A stretch of DNA of 64,000 nucleotides from an uncultured Lachnospiraceae bacterium (GTDB taxonomy: Bacteria > Bacillota > Clostridia > Lachnospirales > Lachnospiraceae): positions 1 to 64,000 of the forward strand of contig CAOKPU010000003.1 in NCBI GenBank assembly GCA_948470755.1, written 5' to 3'. Position numbers and translations under genes: made by a program. Shown one piece after another: positions 24,573 through 34,102 of the stretch (within the stretch, counting starts at the first letter, position 1; every line of letters begins with the position of its first letter). The notes beneath the pieces are model-generated. The model did no database searches. It had not been told where the DNA came from and was given only the letters and a program-made list of their open reading frames with translations.

Positions 24573-25064
24573 TTATCCCAAAAATAATTCCATAGGCGTA
24601 TAACGTATACCGGAAGCCGTCTGTTCCGGCTGCAGATCCGTAAATCCAAGCCTATGGTAAAATCCCGTTCCAAAAGGGGAAGCATTTACCGTCACCCTTG
24701 CAATCCCCAACTCTGCCTTTAAATAACTGCAAAGCTCTTCCATTAATGCCCTGCCGATCCCTCTTTTATGGTATTCTTTATCTACAAACAATAACGAAAT
24801 ATGGGAATTCCCTCTTACCGTTATCATGCCTGCCATCCTGGGGCCGTCCAGCGCCACAAACATCTGGTATGCTCCCATAATAAACATACGGTGAAGCGTG
24901 CTGTCCGTAATAAAATCCTCAAAGCTTTTGATCCCTTCCGGCTCATAATCATCAGCTTCAAATTCAAGAAATGTTTTCCAGGCCAATGCCATCGCATCTT
25001 CCCATTCGTTTTGATACGCCATACGGATCTTATACGGAAACGCCGCCTCTTCCATCTCCATCAT
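24573..25064 (-). CDS. GNAT-family N-acetyltransferase
   Basis: 163 residues with the GNAT fold: acetyl-CoA loop 'VDKEYHKRGIGRALMEEL' (Q/RxxGxG form), preceded by 'HISLLFV' and followed by 'VTVNASPFGTGFYHRLGF'. The substrate is unknown. The start is uncertain because ATGs at 25064, 25061 and 25055 all follow GAGAGG closely. It stands alone between a terminator and the YesL-like gene. Confidence 0.85.
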   Translation of the reverse strand: MMEMEEAAFPYKIRMAYQNEWEDAMALAWKTFLEFEADDYEPEGIKSFEDFITDSTLHRMFIMGAYQMFVALDGPRMAGMITVRGNSHISLLFVDKEYHKRGIGRALMEELCSYLKAELGIARVTVNASPFGTGFYHRLGFTDLQPEQTASGIRYTPMELFLG

Positions 25065-25098
25065 CCTCTCACGGTAACTAACTTAGTTAATTTTATCA

Positions 25099-25136
25099 AA
25101 TAATCCTTCTATTTACAAGAAATAAGAAGGATTATT
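25099..25136 (-). terminator. Hairpin between the dehydrogenase and acetyltransferase genes
   Basis: AATAATCCTTCT/AGAAGGATTATT (25099-25110 and 25125-25136) with an inner ATTT/AAAT extension. The U-run is interrupted, so it may be a weak terminator of the dehydrogenase transcript. Confidence 0.55.
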
Positions 25137-25156
25137 ATTATTATTTCTTTTTATTT

Positions 25157-26146
25157 TTATGAAGCCTCTATTCCAACACGATTGACCAACGGAAGCCCGT
25201 TCTCCAAAGCGTATGCATTTTCCAATGTCTCAATCGCAATCGCCTGCATGGCTTCTGTCGTAAAAAACCCCATATGGGAAGTAATCAATACATTGGGAAA
25301 AGTCACCAGCCTTGCCAGATTCTCATCCTCTATGATATCGCCGGAACGGTCTTCATAAAAGATGCCTTCTTCTTCCTCATAAACATCCAGCCCTACCCCC
25401 GCAAATTTCTTTTCTAAAAGCCCGCCGATCAACGCTTCCGTATCAATCAGGCTCCCTCTGGAAGTATTGATGAGATACACGCCTTCTTTCATCATGGCAA
25501 TCGTTTTCTTATTAATAATATGCTTTGTTGCCGTTGTCAGCGGACAATGAAGGCTAATTACATCGGATCTTTTCATCAATTCCTCCACTGTAACATATTC
25601 CGCCTCCAAGCCTTTTACCGGATACGGGTCATAAGCCAGCACCTGCATCTGAAAACCGTTCAGAATACGGATCATCGCCTGGCCTATTTTCCCGGTGCCA
25701 ATCACCCCTGCTACTTTATGATTCAAATCATTCCCCATCAGCCCATTCAGGCTCATATTAAAATCCCGGGTGCGGTTATACGCCTTATGGGTATGTCTGT
25801 TCACAGTCAACAATAAAGCCATGGCATATTCCGCCACCGCTTCCGGCGAATAACTGGGAACTCTTAAGATAATGATTTTATCTTCCGCCGCTTTTACATC
25901 CACATGATTGAATCCGGCGCTCCGAAGCAATATCGCCTTTACCTTCATATCGTAAAGCTGATCTATCATTTTTGCATTCACATAATCATTAACGAAGATA
26001 CAAATGGCATCATACCCTTTCGCTAAAAATATAGTTTCTTCATTGCACGGCAATTCGATAAAACGGATATCAAACCCATAATCCTTTGCTAATGGTTCAA
26101 ACCAAGTCCTGTCGTATGCCTTTGTGCCATAAAACGCAATTTTCAT
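25157..26146 (-). CDS. D-lactate dehydrogenase-like 2-hydroxyacid dehydrogenase
   Basis: 329 residues from the family's usual start 'MKIAFYGTKAYDR' (ATG 26146, GGAG six bases upstream). NAD-binding 'GVIGTGKIGQAM', substrate Arg in 'LLRSAGFNHVD', catalytic Glu in 'EEEEGIFYED' and His in 'SHMGFFT' are all present. The 'YEEEEGIFYEDRSG' segment is typical of D-LDH, which reduces pyruvate to D-lactate. The frame is open upstream to ATG 26242, which also has a GAGGG site, so a form with 32 extra residues is possible. Confidence 0.9.
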   Translation of the reverse strand: MKIAFYGTKAYDRTWFEPLAKDYGFDIRFIELPCNEETIFLAKGYDAICIFVNDYVNAKMIDQLYDMKVKAILLRSAGFNHVDVKAAEDKIIILRVPSYSPEAVAEYAMALLLTVNRHTHKAYNRTRDFNMSLNGLMGNDLNHKVAGVIGTGKIGQAMIRILNGFQMQVLAYDPYPVKGLEAEYVTVEELMKRSDVISLHCPLTTATKHIINKKTIAMMKEGVYLINTSRGSLIDTEALIGGLLEKKFAGVGLDVYEEEEGIFYEDRSGDIIEDENLARLVTFPNVLITSHMGFFTTEAMQAIAIETLENAYALENGLPLVNRVGIEAS

Positions 26147-26340
26147 ATTTTTCTCCATTTCTGCGCTGCTTGCTGCACATAACGAATTTGTGACAGGCAA
26201 CGCACCGACACAAATCCCGCGATTGAAGATTTCATTTTCCATCTTTTCCCTCTATGCAATCTCCGGTTTTTATTCTTATTCACTATAGCATTCGCATAAT
26301 TTCCTCATCTTATTCTTTTTTCGCTTCTTTGACTGCCGGA

Positions 26341-27279
26341 TTATGAAAAGATACTGTTCCAAAAGTCTTTCACCGTTTCTTTTACGCTTTGGAAAAAACC
26401 TTTCGCCGCACCGCTGACCGCGCCGCTCACCGCTTCGCCGATCGCCTCGTCGGCATGGTTTACGATATCCTCGCCATATTTATGATAAAGTTTTTCCGCC
26501 TGGCTGATCAGATATTCACTATCCAGCCCCATCCCCTTTAGTTTATTCATTAAATCAATAATCTTCCGGATTTCCTCATCGGAAAGATAAACGCCAAATT
26601 TCCGCTCCCCTTCCTCAATCGCCGCCCTAATATCCTCTTCTGTTTCCAATTCCCCGGCTGCCACCTTTTCTTTAATGTAAGCAATCAATCCTTCCACTTC
26701 ATCCCCGCTTACATTTCCTGCGGCATCCGCCAGTTGTCCCGTCGTGATCAGTTCATTTAATGCGCTGGTCAGGGCTGCATCCGGGATTACCGTATCTTCC
26801 ATCCTTTCGTATGCCTTTACCGCACCGATTAAGGCCGCCGTGCCGGATATCTGCGCAGGCCCCGCCACAATTACCTCGGTATCCTGGATTCCCGCCGTAA
26901 GAAGGGCATTACGGTACATCCCCGTCGTGCAATAATTAATATTTTTTGTCGTCACGTTCACGCCGCTTCCTTTTGCGCCTTTTTTCAGCATTACGCTGGA
27001 AAGGGATTTGCTCCCAATCACCGAAGAGCCTAAATAGGGATCCAGATATTGATGCTCTTGTTCATTTGTAATATAAATCACATCATATCCGGCCAATTGC
27101 TCTTCCGTAATCCCCATCAGCCCCAGCACAGTGCTTTTTTGTCCAGGGGATAAATCTGCGCCTAATGCGATCACCGTCTTCCCTTCCTGCGCCCGGACAT
27201 TTAATCCGATACTTAACGCTGCAAATCCTGTTAAAAATAAAATTGCCATTACAGATAAAATTTTTTTCATAATTTTCAT
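26341..27279 (-). CDS. DUF1002 secreted protein (YpuA-like)
   Basis: About 312 residues with a signal peptide (residues 1 to about 27, ending near 'NVRAQ'), then the DUF1002 core: 'VIALGADLSPGQKSTVLGLM', 'LGSSVIGSKSLSSVMLKKG', 'ITTKNINYCTTGMYRNALLTAGI'-like segments and a helical tail. Homologues such as B. subtilis YpuA are extracellular with unknown role. GAGG lies six bases before ATG 27279. It follows the hydrolase gene by 53 bases. Confidence 0.85.
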   Translation of the reverse strand: MKIMKKILSVMAILFLTGFAALSIGLNVRAQEGKTVIALGADLSPGQKSTVLGLMGITEEQLAGYDVIYITNEQEHQYLDPYLGSSVIGSKSLSSVMLKKGAKGSGVNVTTKNINYCTTGMYRNALLTAGIQDTEVIVAGPAQISGTAALIGAVKAYERMEDTVIPDAALTSALNELITTGQLADAAGNVSGDEVEGLIAYIKEKVAAGELETEEDIRAAIEEGERKFGVYLSDEEIRKIIDLMNKLKGMGLDSEYLISQAEKLYHKYGEDIVNHADEAIGEAVSGAVSGAAKGFFQSVKETVKDFWNSIFS

Positions 27280-27332
27280 AACTTTCCTCTTTTTTCCTTT
27301 CAAGCTTTTTTGCCGTATTTTATCCATACCAT

Positions 27333-28268
27333 TTACCCGATTACAGATGTAATCCAATGATAAATCTCCTCGTAAACTATCTCCCTGTCGCTTTCATTAA
27401 GAAGCTCATGTCTGTCGGTTTCATATAATTTCATTTCTACATTTTTCATGCCCACGTCCTTAAAAGACTGATATGCCCTTCTTACGCCTTCCCCATAAGC
27501 GCCGACCGGATCCTCTTTCCCGGCCACGAACAATACTGGCAATTCCTTCGGCATTTTTTCCAGGTTTTCTTTTTTATACAATCTGCTTACCAATTCAAAC
27601 AGGGTCTGGAAACCATTCACTGTAAACGTAAAACCGCAAAGAGGATCTTTTATATATGCATCCACAATCCCCTCTTCCTTAGTCAGCCAGTCCATAACCG
27701 TCCTCGGATCTTCTATCCGTTTATTATATCCCCCAAAGGACAAGGCATTGAGCAGCCCGCTTGGATGTCTGGAGCCACAGAATATCTTCTGCAAAGCCGC
27801 TGCCGCTTTTCCCATCAACAGCAAAGGCTTCGGCTGCATACCCGTACCCACGATCACTGCCGCCTGGATCCCCGTCCCGTAACGGCACATATAATTTCGC
27901 AAAATGAACGAACCCATACTATGTCCTAAAATCACATAAGGCACTCCCGGATATTGTTCCTGTGTCATTTTTTTTAACCGATGGGAATCACGGACTACTA
28001 CCGTTGCCGCATCCCTTTCACAAAAATAGCCATATACTCCATTTTCCCTTACCGATTTCCCATGCCCAAGGTGATCCTCCCCCACCACCAACATTCCCTT
28101 TTCCGCCATTTTTCCGGCAAATTCATCATAACGTCCTATATACTCCGCCATGCCATGGATGATCTGCAAGATACATGTCGGCTTATCTCCTTCCGGAATC
28201 CATCTCATACCATGGATCTTATTTTCATTGTCCCTGGAATCAAAATACAGTTCTTCCCTCTTTACCAT
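27333..28268 (-). CDS. Alpha/beta hydrolase, monoacylglycerol-lipase-like
   Basis: 311 residues. Nucleophile elbow 'GHSMGS', oxyanion segment 'IIHGMAEYIGRYD', acid 'VAGKEDPVGAYG' and His in 'DRHELLNESDRE' form a full catalytic triad of the serine aminopeptidase S33/MGL family. It likely hydrolyses lipid esters or lysophospholipids. ATG 28268 has GGGAGG eight bases upstream. Confidence 0.87.
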   Translation of the reverse strand: MVKREELYFDSRDNENKIHGMRWIPEGDKPTCILQIIHGMAEYIGRYDEFAGKMAEKGMLVVGEDHLGHGKSVRENGVYGYFCERDAATVVVRDSHRLKKMTQEQYPGVPYVILGHSMGSFILRNYMCRYGTGIQAAVIVGTGMQPKPLLLMGKAAAALQKIFCGSRHPSGLLNALSFGGYNKRIEDPRTVMDWLTKEEGIVDAYIKDPLCGFTFTVNGFQTLFELVSRLYKKENLEKMPKELPVLFVAGKEDPVGAYGEGVRRAYQSFKDVGMKNVEMKLYETDRHELLNESDREIVYEEIYHWITSVIG

Positions 28269-28473
28269 AAGCTTCCCTCCCATTCTACATACCCCATACA
28301 CAACCTTTTCAAAGCTCTCCCATTATAATACGAGACGGCTGCCGGACATCTTCCTAATCACGGAAAATGGATCCACGGCAAAGCTTCCGCCATGCCATGA
28401 ATCCATTATACACCATAAAATTACCGATTATAATATTTTAATAGTAATTTCATGAAAATGTAATTTATAATGA

Positions 28474-30471
28474 TCAACAGATCTCTGCTCCGGAAGGCAT
28501 CTGCTTCTCCGGCACAAGGAGGGCGAGGCTTCCTTGTGCGTCTTCAGCACAAAGCAGCATTCCTTCGGACAATACGCCCGCTAACATTGCAGGTTTTAAA
28601 TTGACCAGCACCATTACCTTTTTCCCTACCATCTCTTCCGCACTGTAATGCTGCTTGATGCCGGATACAATCTGCTTTACCTGGCTGCCGATTCTCACCT
28701 TGGAACATAATAACTTCTTCGATTTCGGCACTTCCTCACATGCAATGATTTCCCCTACCTGAAACTGCATTTTCGCAAATTCGTCGTAAGTAATTTCCGG
28801 TTTGGCTTCTATATCGGCCACATCCCCGGCTTCTTCCGGCATAACGGCATCTTTTCCGCCTTCTTTATCGCCGCCCTGCCCTGTTTTCGCTTTTCTGGCA
28901 TCAAAAAGCTTTTCCGCCTTTTCCAGCACTTCTTTCATATCCAGACGGGCAAAAAGGATTTCCGGTTTTCCGATCACTTTGTTACCGGACGGATATCTTC
29001 CAAATCCTTTCAAATCCTCAAATGCATATAGTGAGATATTTAGCTGAGCGGCTATTTTTTCCGCCGTCGAAGGCATAAAAGGTTCCAACAGGGAAGCCCC
29101 TATCATGATCCCTTCCGTAAGGTTATAAAGGACGGTAGACAGCCTGTCCTTCTTTGCCTCATCTTTGGCAAGCACCCAGGGTTCCGTTTCATCAATGTAT
29201 TTATTACAACGTTTAAACAGCGTAAAGATTTCCGTTATGGCGTCCGCGACCCGCAAATCTTCCATTTTTTTCAGGACTTTGCCATACGTTTCCGTTGCCA
29301 AAGCCTTTAAATCTGCATCCATAGCATCCTCTGCTTTTTTGTCGCAAACTACCCCGCCGAAATATTTGTTGCTCATGGAAATAGTCCTGTTGACCAGATT
29401 GCCCAAAGTATTCGCCAGATCTGAATTCAGCCGCTCCACCATCAGCTCCCAGGAAATCACCCCGTCATTCTCAAACGGCATTTCATGCAGGACAAAATAA
29501 CGGACGGCGTCCACGCCGAAAAATTCCACCAAATCATCCGCATACAATACGTTCCCCTTAGATTTGCTCATCTTTCCATCGCCCTGCAAAAGCCAGGGAT
29601 GCCCAAAAATCTGTTTTGGCAAAGGCTCGCCCAGCGCCATTAAGAAAATAGGCCAGTAAATGGTATGGAACCGTATAATATCCTTCCCTATCAAATGCAA
29701 GTCCGCCGGCCAAAGTTTTTTATATTGCCCGCTGCTTTCCCCGCCGCATTCATAGCCGATCCCCGTAATATAATTAGTCAATGCATCCAGCCATACATAT
29801 ACCACATGCGCATCGTCAAAATCCACCGGGATCCCCCATTTGAAAGACGTCCTGGATACACACAAATCCTGAAGGCCGGGCAAAAGGAAATTGTTCATCA
29901 TTTCGTTTTTACGGGATACGGGCTGTATAAACTCCGGATGGGCATTGATATGCGCGATCAAACGGTCCGCATATTTGCTCATTTTAAAGAAGTATGCCTC
30001 CTCCTTTGCCGGTTTTACCTCCCGTCCGCAGTCAGGACATTTCCCGTCCACCAGTTGGGATTCCGTCCAAAAAGATTCACAGGGAGTACAATACAACCCC
30101 TCGTAAGCCCCTTTATAAATATCGCCCTGCTCATATAGTTTCCTGAAAATCTTCTGCACCTGTTTTTCATGGGGTCCATCTGTCGTACGGACAAAATTAT
30201 CATAGGAAGTATCCATCAAATTCCACAGCTTCTTTATCATATCGGCAATATTATCTACATATTCTTTCGGCGTAACACCGCTCTCCTGCGCTTTTTGTTC
30301 GATTTTCTGTCCATGCTCATCCGTCCCCGTCTGAAAAAAAACGTCATAACCGTCTTTTCTTTTAAACCTGGCAATACTGTCAGCCAGCACGATCTCATAG
30401 CTGTTGCCAATATGCGGTTTGCCGGATGTATAAGCAATCGCTGTGGTGATATAATATTTCCCTTTACCCAT
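28474..30471 (-). CDS. metG: Methionyl-tRNA synthetase
   Basis: 665 residues. HIGH-like 'KPHIGNSYE' at the N-terminus, zinc knuckle 'CTPC...CPDC', 'KMSKSKGNV' and a C-terminal EMAP/Trbp111 tRNA-binding domain ('FQVGEIIACEEVPKSKKLLC') are all visible. A low-complexity linker precedes that domain. ATG 30471 follows GGAG; upstream in-frame ATG 30501 is weaker. No T-box leader was found. Confidence 0.97.
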   Translation of the reverse strand: MGKGKYYITTAIAYTSGKPHIGNSYEIVLADSIARFKRKDGYDVFFQTGTDEHGQKIEQKAQESGVTPKEYVDNIADMIKKLWNLMDTSYDNFVRTTDGPHEKQVQKIFRKLYEQGDIYKGAYEGLYCTPCESFWTESQLVDGKCPDCGREVKPAKEEAYFFKMSKYADRLIAHINAHPEFIQPVSRKNEMMNNFLLPGLQDLCVSRTSFKWGIPVDFDDAHVVYVWLDALTNYITGIGYECGGESSGQYKKLWPADLHLIGKDIIRFHTIYWPIFLMALGEPLPKQIFGHPWLLQGDGKMSKSKGNVLYADDLVEFFGVDAVRYFVLHEMPFENDGVISWELMVERLNSDLANTLGNLVNRTISMSNKYFGGVVCDKKAEDAMDADLKALATETYGKVLKKMEDLRVADAITEIFTLFKRCNKYIDETEPWVLAKDEAKKDRLSTVLYNLTEGIMIGASLLEPFMPSTAEKIAAQLNISLYAFEDLKGFGRYPSGNKVIGKPEILFARLDMKEVLEKAEKLFDARKAKTGQGGDKEGGKDAVMPEEAGDVADIEAKPEITYDEFAKMQFQVGEIIACEEVPKSKKLLCSKVRIGSQVKQIVSGIKQHYSAEEMVGKKVMVLVNLKPAMLAGVLSEGMLLCAEDAQGSLALLVPEKQMPSGAEIC

Positions 30472-30592
30472 TTTCCATTCTCCTTCCATTTGTATATCCA
30501 TAAGCAGGATGCACGCTAAGCGGCGTCAACACAATATCCCTATGCTATAGGCCGGCAATACGGGATCACGCGTTTCCTTATCCACTGAGGGT

Positions 30593-30621
30593 AGACTATC
30601 ACAAAGGAATTAAGGTGTCAA
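30593..30621 (-). promoter_or_regulatory. Candidate metG promoter
   Basis: TTGACA (30621-30616), 17 bases, TAGTCT (30598-30593) on the minus strand. The -35 overlaps the map stop codon. Leader about 115 bases. Confidence 0.45.
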
Positions 30622-31496
30622 TACGTCAATATTTCATGCCCGTCTTCTGTAACTGCCACCGTTACCTCCCATTGGGCGGACCATTTCCCATCCTCCGTAT
30701 AAGCCGTCCATCCGTTTCCATCATCAATATAGATTTCATCCGTACCCAGATTCACCATCGGCTCGATTGTAAATACCATTCCCGGAACCATCAGCATTTC
30801 CGTCCCTTTTTTCGTCACGTAGCTGACAAAAGGCTCCTCATGGAATTCCAGGCCAATCCCATGCCCCCCGATATCCCTTACCACGCTGCACCCATTGGCA
30901 AGGGCGTGGCTATGCACCGCCTCCGCCATATCTCCAAGGAAGTTCCATGGCTTTACCTGCTCAATCCCCTTCTCCATACACTCCTTTGCCACACGCACCA
31001 GCCGCGCCGCCTCATCGCACACCTCTCCAATGCAGAACATCCGGGAAGAATCCGAGAAATATCCTTTATATATAGTAGATGCATCCACATTCACTATATC
31101 CCCGCTCTTTAATACTACATTTTCCGAAGGGATCCCGTGGCACACCTGTTCATTGACAGAGGTGCATACGCTCTTCGGATAGCCGTCGAAATGAAGAGGG
31201 GCCGGGACCCCTCCCATGCGCACCGTCTCCTCATATACCATTTTGTCAATCTCTTCCGTCGTCATCCCTTCCCTGATACGCCCCGCCACATAATCCAGTA
31301 CCGCAATATTGATTTTGCTGCTTTCCCGGATCCCTTCTATCTGAGCTTTTGATTTGAGCATATCCCTGTCAGGAATCATATGCCCTTTCACCCCAAACTT
31401 CAATACCTTATCATCAAAGGCCTCATGGCAAACCTTATATTTTTTCCCGCTCCCGCACCAACATCTGTCATTTCTTCCCAGCTTCTTATATGTCAT
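30618..31496 (-). CDS. map: Methionine aminopeptidase with N-terminal SEC-C zinc motif
   Basis: 292 residues. An N-terminal SEC-C knuckle ('GRNDRCWCGSGKKYKVCH') precedes a complete type I methionine aminopeptidase. Metal ligands appear in 'VNVDASTIYKGYFSDSSR', 'GGHGIGLEFHEEP', 'FTIEPM' and the final 'QWEVTVAVTEDGHEILT'. It removes the initiator Met from new proteins; the SEC-C part may aid ribosome binding. ATG 31496 is preferred (AAGGTGG upstream). Confidence 0.96.
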   Translation of the reverse strand: MTYKKLGRNDRCWCGSGKKYKVCHEAFDDKVLKFGVKGHMIPDRDMLKSKAQIEGIRESSKINIAVLDYVAGRIREGMTTEEIDKMVYEETVRMGGVPAPLHFDGYPKSVCTSVNEQVCHGIPSENVVLKSGDIVNVDASTIYKGYFSDSSRMFCIGEVCDEAARLVRVAKECMEKGIEQVKPWNFLGDMAEAVHSHALANGCSVVRDIGGHGIGLEFHEEPFVSYVTKKGTEMLMVPGMVFTIEPMVNLGTDEIYIDDGNGWTAYTEDGKWSAQWEVTVAVTEDGHEILTY

Positions 31497-31570
31497 CCGC
31501 ATCCACCTTACCAATTCTTAAATTGACAAATCCCCGCCTTTCCCCTAACCGGAAAAGACAGGGCTTCCAT

Positions 31571-32233
31571 CTACTTTTCAAAATCCGAAAAAGCCTTCTG
31601 TATATTACGTATATTGTATCCTATATCACCTTTAAAAACCGCGCTTCCAGCCACGATCACGTTTGCACCCGCTTCCAACGCTACATGCACATTGCCCGCC
31701 GTAATCCCACCGTCAACCTGGATATCCTTTTCAAGCCCCCGTTCATCAAAGATCCGGCGCGCTTCCCGGATACGCTCCGTAGATTCCGGAATATAGCTTT
31801 GCCCCCCAAACCCCGGTTCCACCGTCATCACGAGCAGCATGTCCAACAGATCGGCATACGGGATCATTTCTTTGATGGGGGTTGCCGGTTTCACGGACAC
31901 CCCCGCCTTTTTCCCCAAATCATGTATTCTGTAGATGACATCTCCCGGCTCTCTTGCAGCTTCCAGATGGAAAGTAATAATATCCGCCCCGGCTAAAGCA
32001 AACTCTTCCAGATACCGTTCCGGTTTTTCAATCATCAGATGCACATCGAATATCATATCCGTCGTCTTCCGGATGGAGGAAATCACCGGCATCCCAAAAG
32101 AAATAGATGGGACAAAACAGCCGTCCATTACATCGATATGAAGATATTTTGCCCCTGCCGCTTCCACTTCTTTTATTTGCTTTCCCAAAGCGGAAAAATC
32201 TGCCGCCAGAATAGAAGGTGATAAAATCAACAT
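31571..32233 (-). CDS. rpe: Ribulose-phosphate 3-epimerase
   Basis: 220 residues, a TIM barrel. 'SPSILAADFSALG', 'HIDVMDGCFVP', 'MTVEPGFGGQ' and 'VDGGITAGN' carry the expected metal and catalytic residues (His, Asp). It interconverts ribulose 5-phosphate and xylulose 5-phosphate. It starts three bases after the transketolase C-subunit gene, so the pair supplies the non-oxidative pentose phosphate pathway. Confidence 0.97.
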   Translation of the reverse strand: MLILSPSILAADFSALGKQIKEVEAAGAKYLHIDVMDGCFVPSISFGMPVISSIRKTTDMIFDVHLMIEKPERYLEEFALAGADIITFHLEAAREPGDVIYRIHDLGKKAGVSVKPATPIKEMIPYADLLDMLLVMTVEPGFGGQSYIPESTERIREARRIFDERGLEKDIQVDGGITAGNVHVALEAGANVIVAGSAVFKGDIGYNIRNIQKAFSDFEK

Positions 32234-32236
32234 TTT

Positions 32237-33190
32237 TTATCTCACTTTCCCTACAAACTCTTTCACTGTCCGATAAATACCCGCACCGTCCAGCCCATAT
32301 TTTTCTATCAATGCCGCTGCGGAACCTGATTCCCCGAATACATCCTGCATACCGATCTTGCATACCGGTACCGGATTGGATTGGCACAATGCATCACACA
32401 CTGCACTTCCCAAGCCGCCGATTACGGAATGTTCTTCCGCCGTTACCACTTTTCCTGTTTTCTTCGCCGAAGCGATCACCAATTCCTCATCCAGAGGTTT
32501 CACCGTGCATATATTGACCACTTCCGCGCTGATTCCATCCTGTGCCAGCTTTTCTGCGGCTTCCAATGCATTCCCGACGCAGATCCCGGTAGCAACAATT
32601 GTTACGTCAGTTCCTTCCTTTAGGATCTGTCCCTTTCCTATCTCAAATTTATAATCCGGCCTGTCATTAATGACCGGGCAGGCCGCACGTCCAAAGCGCA
32701 AATATACCGGCCCCTCATATTCTACAGCCGCCTTTACCGCCGCTTTCGCCTCCACATCATCCGCCGGACACATAACCACCATCCCGGGAATCGTCCGCAT
32801 CAGGGCAAGATCTTCATTGCACTGATGGGAAGCGCCGTCTTCACCTACCGTAATGCCGGCATGGGTCGCCCCGATTTTTACATTCAAATGAGGATATCCC
32901 ACCGAATTCCTCACCTGCTCAAAAGCGCGCCCCGCCGCAAACATGGCAAAGGAACTGACAAAAGGGATCATCCCTGTAGCGGCAAGCCCCGCCGCGATGC
33001 CTACCATATTACATTCCGCGATACCGCAGTCAATATGCCTTTCCGGATACGCTTTCTTAAATACCCCTGTCTTTGTCGCCGCTGCCAGATCGGCGTCCAG
33101 CACCACCAGATTCGGATACTTAGCTCCCATCTCCACCAAAGCATTGCCATAGCTTTCCCGCGTAGCTATTTTTTTCACTTCACCGCTCAT
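32237..33190 (-). CDS. Transketolase, C-terminal subunit
   Basis: 317 residues containing the pyrimidine-binding and C-terminal domains ('TRESYGNALVEMG', 'GIAECNMVGIAAGLAATG', 'GEDGASHQCNEDLALMRTIP', 'EEHSVIGGLGSAV'). In this split form the two halves are separate genes. Its ATG overlaps the N-subunit stop (ATGA), so the two are made in equal amounts. Confidence 0.95.
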   Translation of the reverse strand: MSGEVKKIATRESYGNALVEMGAKYPNLVVLDADLAAATKTGVFKKAYPERHIDCGIAECNMVGIAAGLAATGMIPFVSSFAMFAAGRAFEQVRNSVGYPHLNVKIGATHAGITVGEDGASHQCNEDLALMRTIPGMVVMCPADDVEAKAAVKAAVEYEGPVYLRFGRAACPVINDRPDYKFEIGKGQILKEGTDVTIVATGICVGNALEAAEKLAQDGISAEVVNICTVKPLDEELVIASAKKTGKVVTAEEHSVIGGLGSAVCDALCQSNPVPVCKIGMQDVFGESGSAAALIEKYGLDGAGIYRTVKEFVGKVR

Positions 33191-34014
33191 AAACTTTCAC
33201 CAATCCTTTCCAAATCCGCCATCGCCACTGCATACTGCTCATCATTGGGAGCCGTCCCATGCCAGGAAGCCTGCCCTTCCATAAAGGATACCCCTTTGCC
33301 TTTCAGGCTATGGGCTATGATCGCAGCAGGCATGCCCTTCGTTGCCCGCGCTTCCTGAAACGCCTTCCTCAAATCATCAAAATCATGGGCGTCCGCATGG
33401 ATCACATGGAAGTTAAATGCCGCAAATTTTTCATCAATCGGATAAGGCGAACATACATCGTCTATCTTACCGTCAATCTGCAGGCCGTTATTATCTACAA
33501 TAACGACAAGATTGTCCAGTTTTCTATGCCCGGCAAACATAGCCGCCTCCCAGACCTGCCCTTCCTGGATCTCCCCATCTCCCAAAAGCGTGTAAACACG
33601 ATAACCTTTTCCTCTCATTTTTGCACTCAAAGCCATCCCTACCGCAGCGGAAACCCCCTGCCCCAGGGAGCCGCTGGACATATCCACGCCGGGGATGTGC
33701 TTCATATCCGGATGCCCCTGCAGATAAGAACCCAGCTTACGCAGCGTTTTCAAATCTTCTACCGGGAAATACCCACGGTTTGCCAATGCGGAATACAGGC
33801 CAGGCGCCGTATGCCCTTTCGATAAAACAAAACGATCCCTGTCTTCCATCTTCGGGTTTTCCGGATCTATATTCATCTCCTCAAAATATAAATAAGTAAA
33901 AATATCTGCTGCCGACAAAGAGCCGCCGGGATGCCCTGCCTTTGCGCTATGTACGGATGTTACTATCCCCTTGCGCACTTCATTGGCTTTTTTCTGCAAT
34001 TCCTGATTTGTCAT
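33187..34014 (-). CDS. Transketolase, N-terminal subunit
   Basis: 275 residues with the thiamine-diphosphate site: 'HPGGSLSAADI', 'SKGHTAPGLYSALANRGYF', 'GSLGQGVSAAVGMAL' and the metal motif 'GDGEIQEGQVWEA...VDNNGLQ'. It pairs with the C-subunit to transfer two-carbon units among pentose phosphates. It lies downstream of an orphan sugar-binding lipoprotein gene and shares its likely promoter at 35217. Confidence 0.95.
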   Translation of the reverse strand: MTNQELQKKANEVRKGIVTSVHSAKAGHPGGSLSAADIFTYLYFEEMNIDPENPKMEDRDRFVLSKGHTAPGLYSALANRGYFPVEDLKTLRKLGSYLQGHPDMKHIPGVDMSSGSLGQGVSAAVGMALSAKMRGKGYRVYTLLGDGEIQEGQVWEAAMFAGHRKLDNLVVIVDNNGLQIDGKIDDVCSPYPIDEKFAAFNFHVIHADAHDFDDLRKAFQEARATKGMPAAIIAHSLKGKGVSFMEGQASWHGTAPNDEQYAVAMADLERIGESL

Positions 34015-34102
34015 TTTTTTATCATGCTCCTTTCTTTTCAGGCTCCTGCAAATTCAAAAAACTGCCGGATGCACTCACGGCTTAGGTTCACGCAGCCGCC
34101 TG

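Noticed and set aside
30472..30617. T-box riboswitch before metG
   Set aside because: The conserved T-box sequence and specifier-type stem are not present; an ordinary promoter explains the gap.
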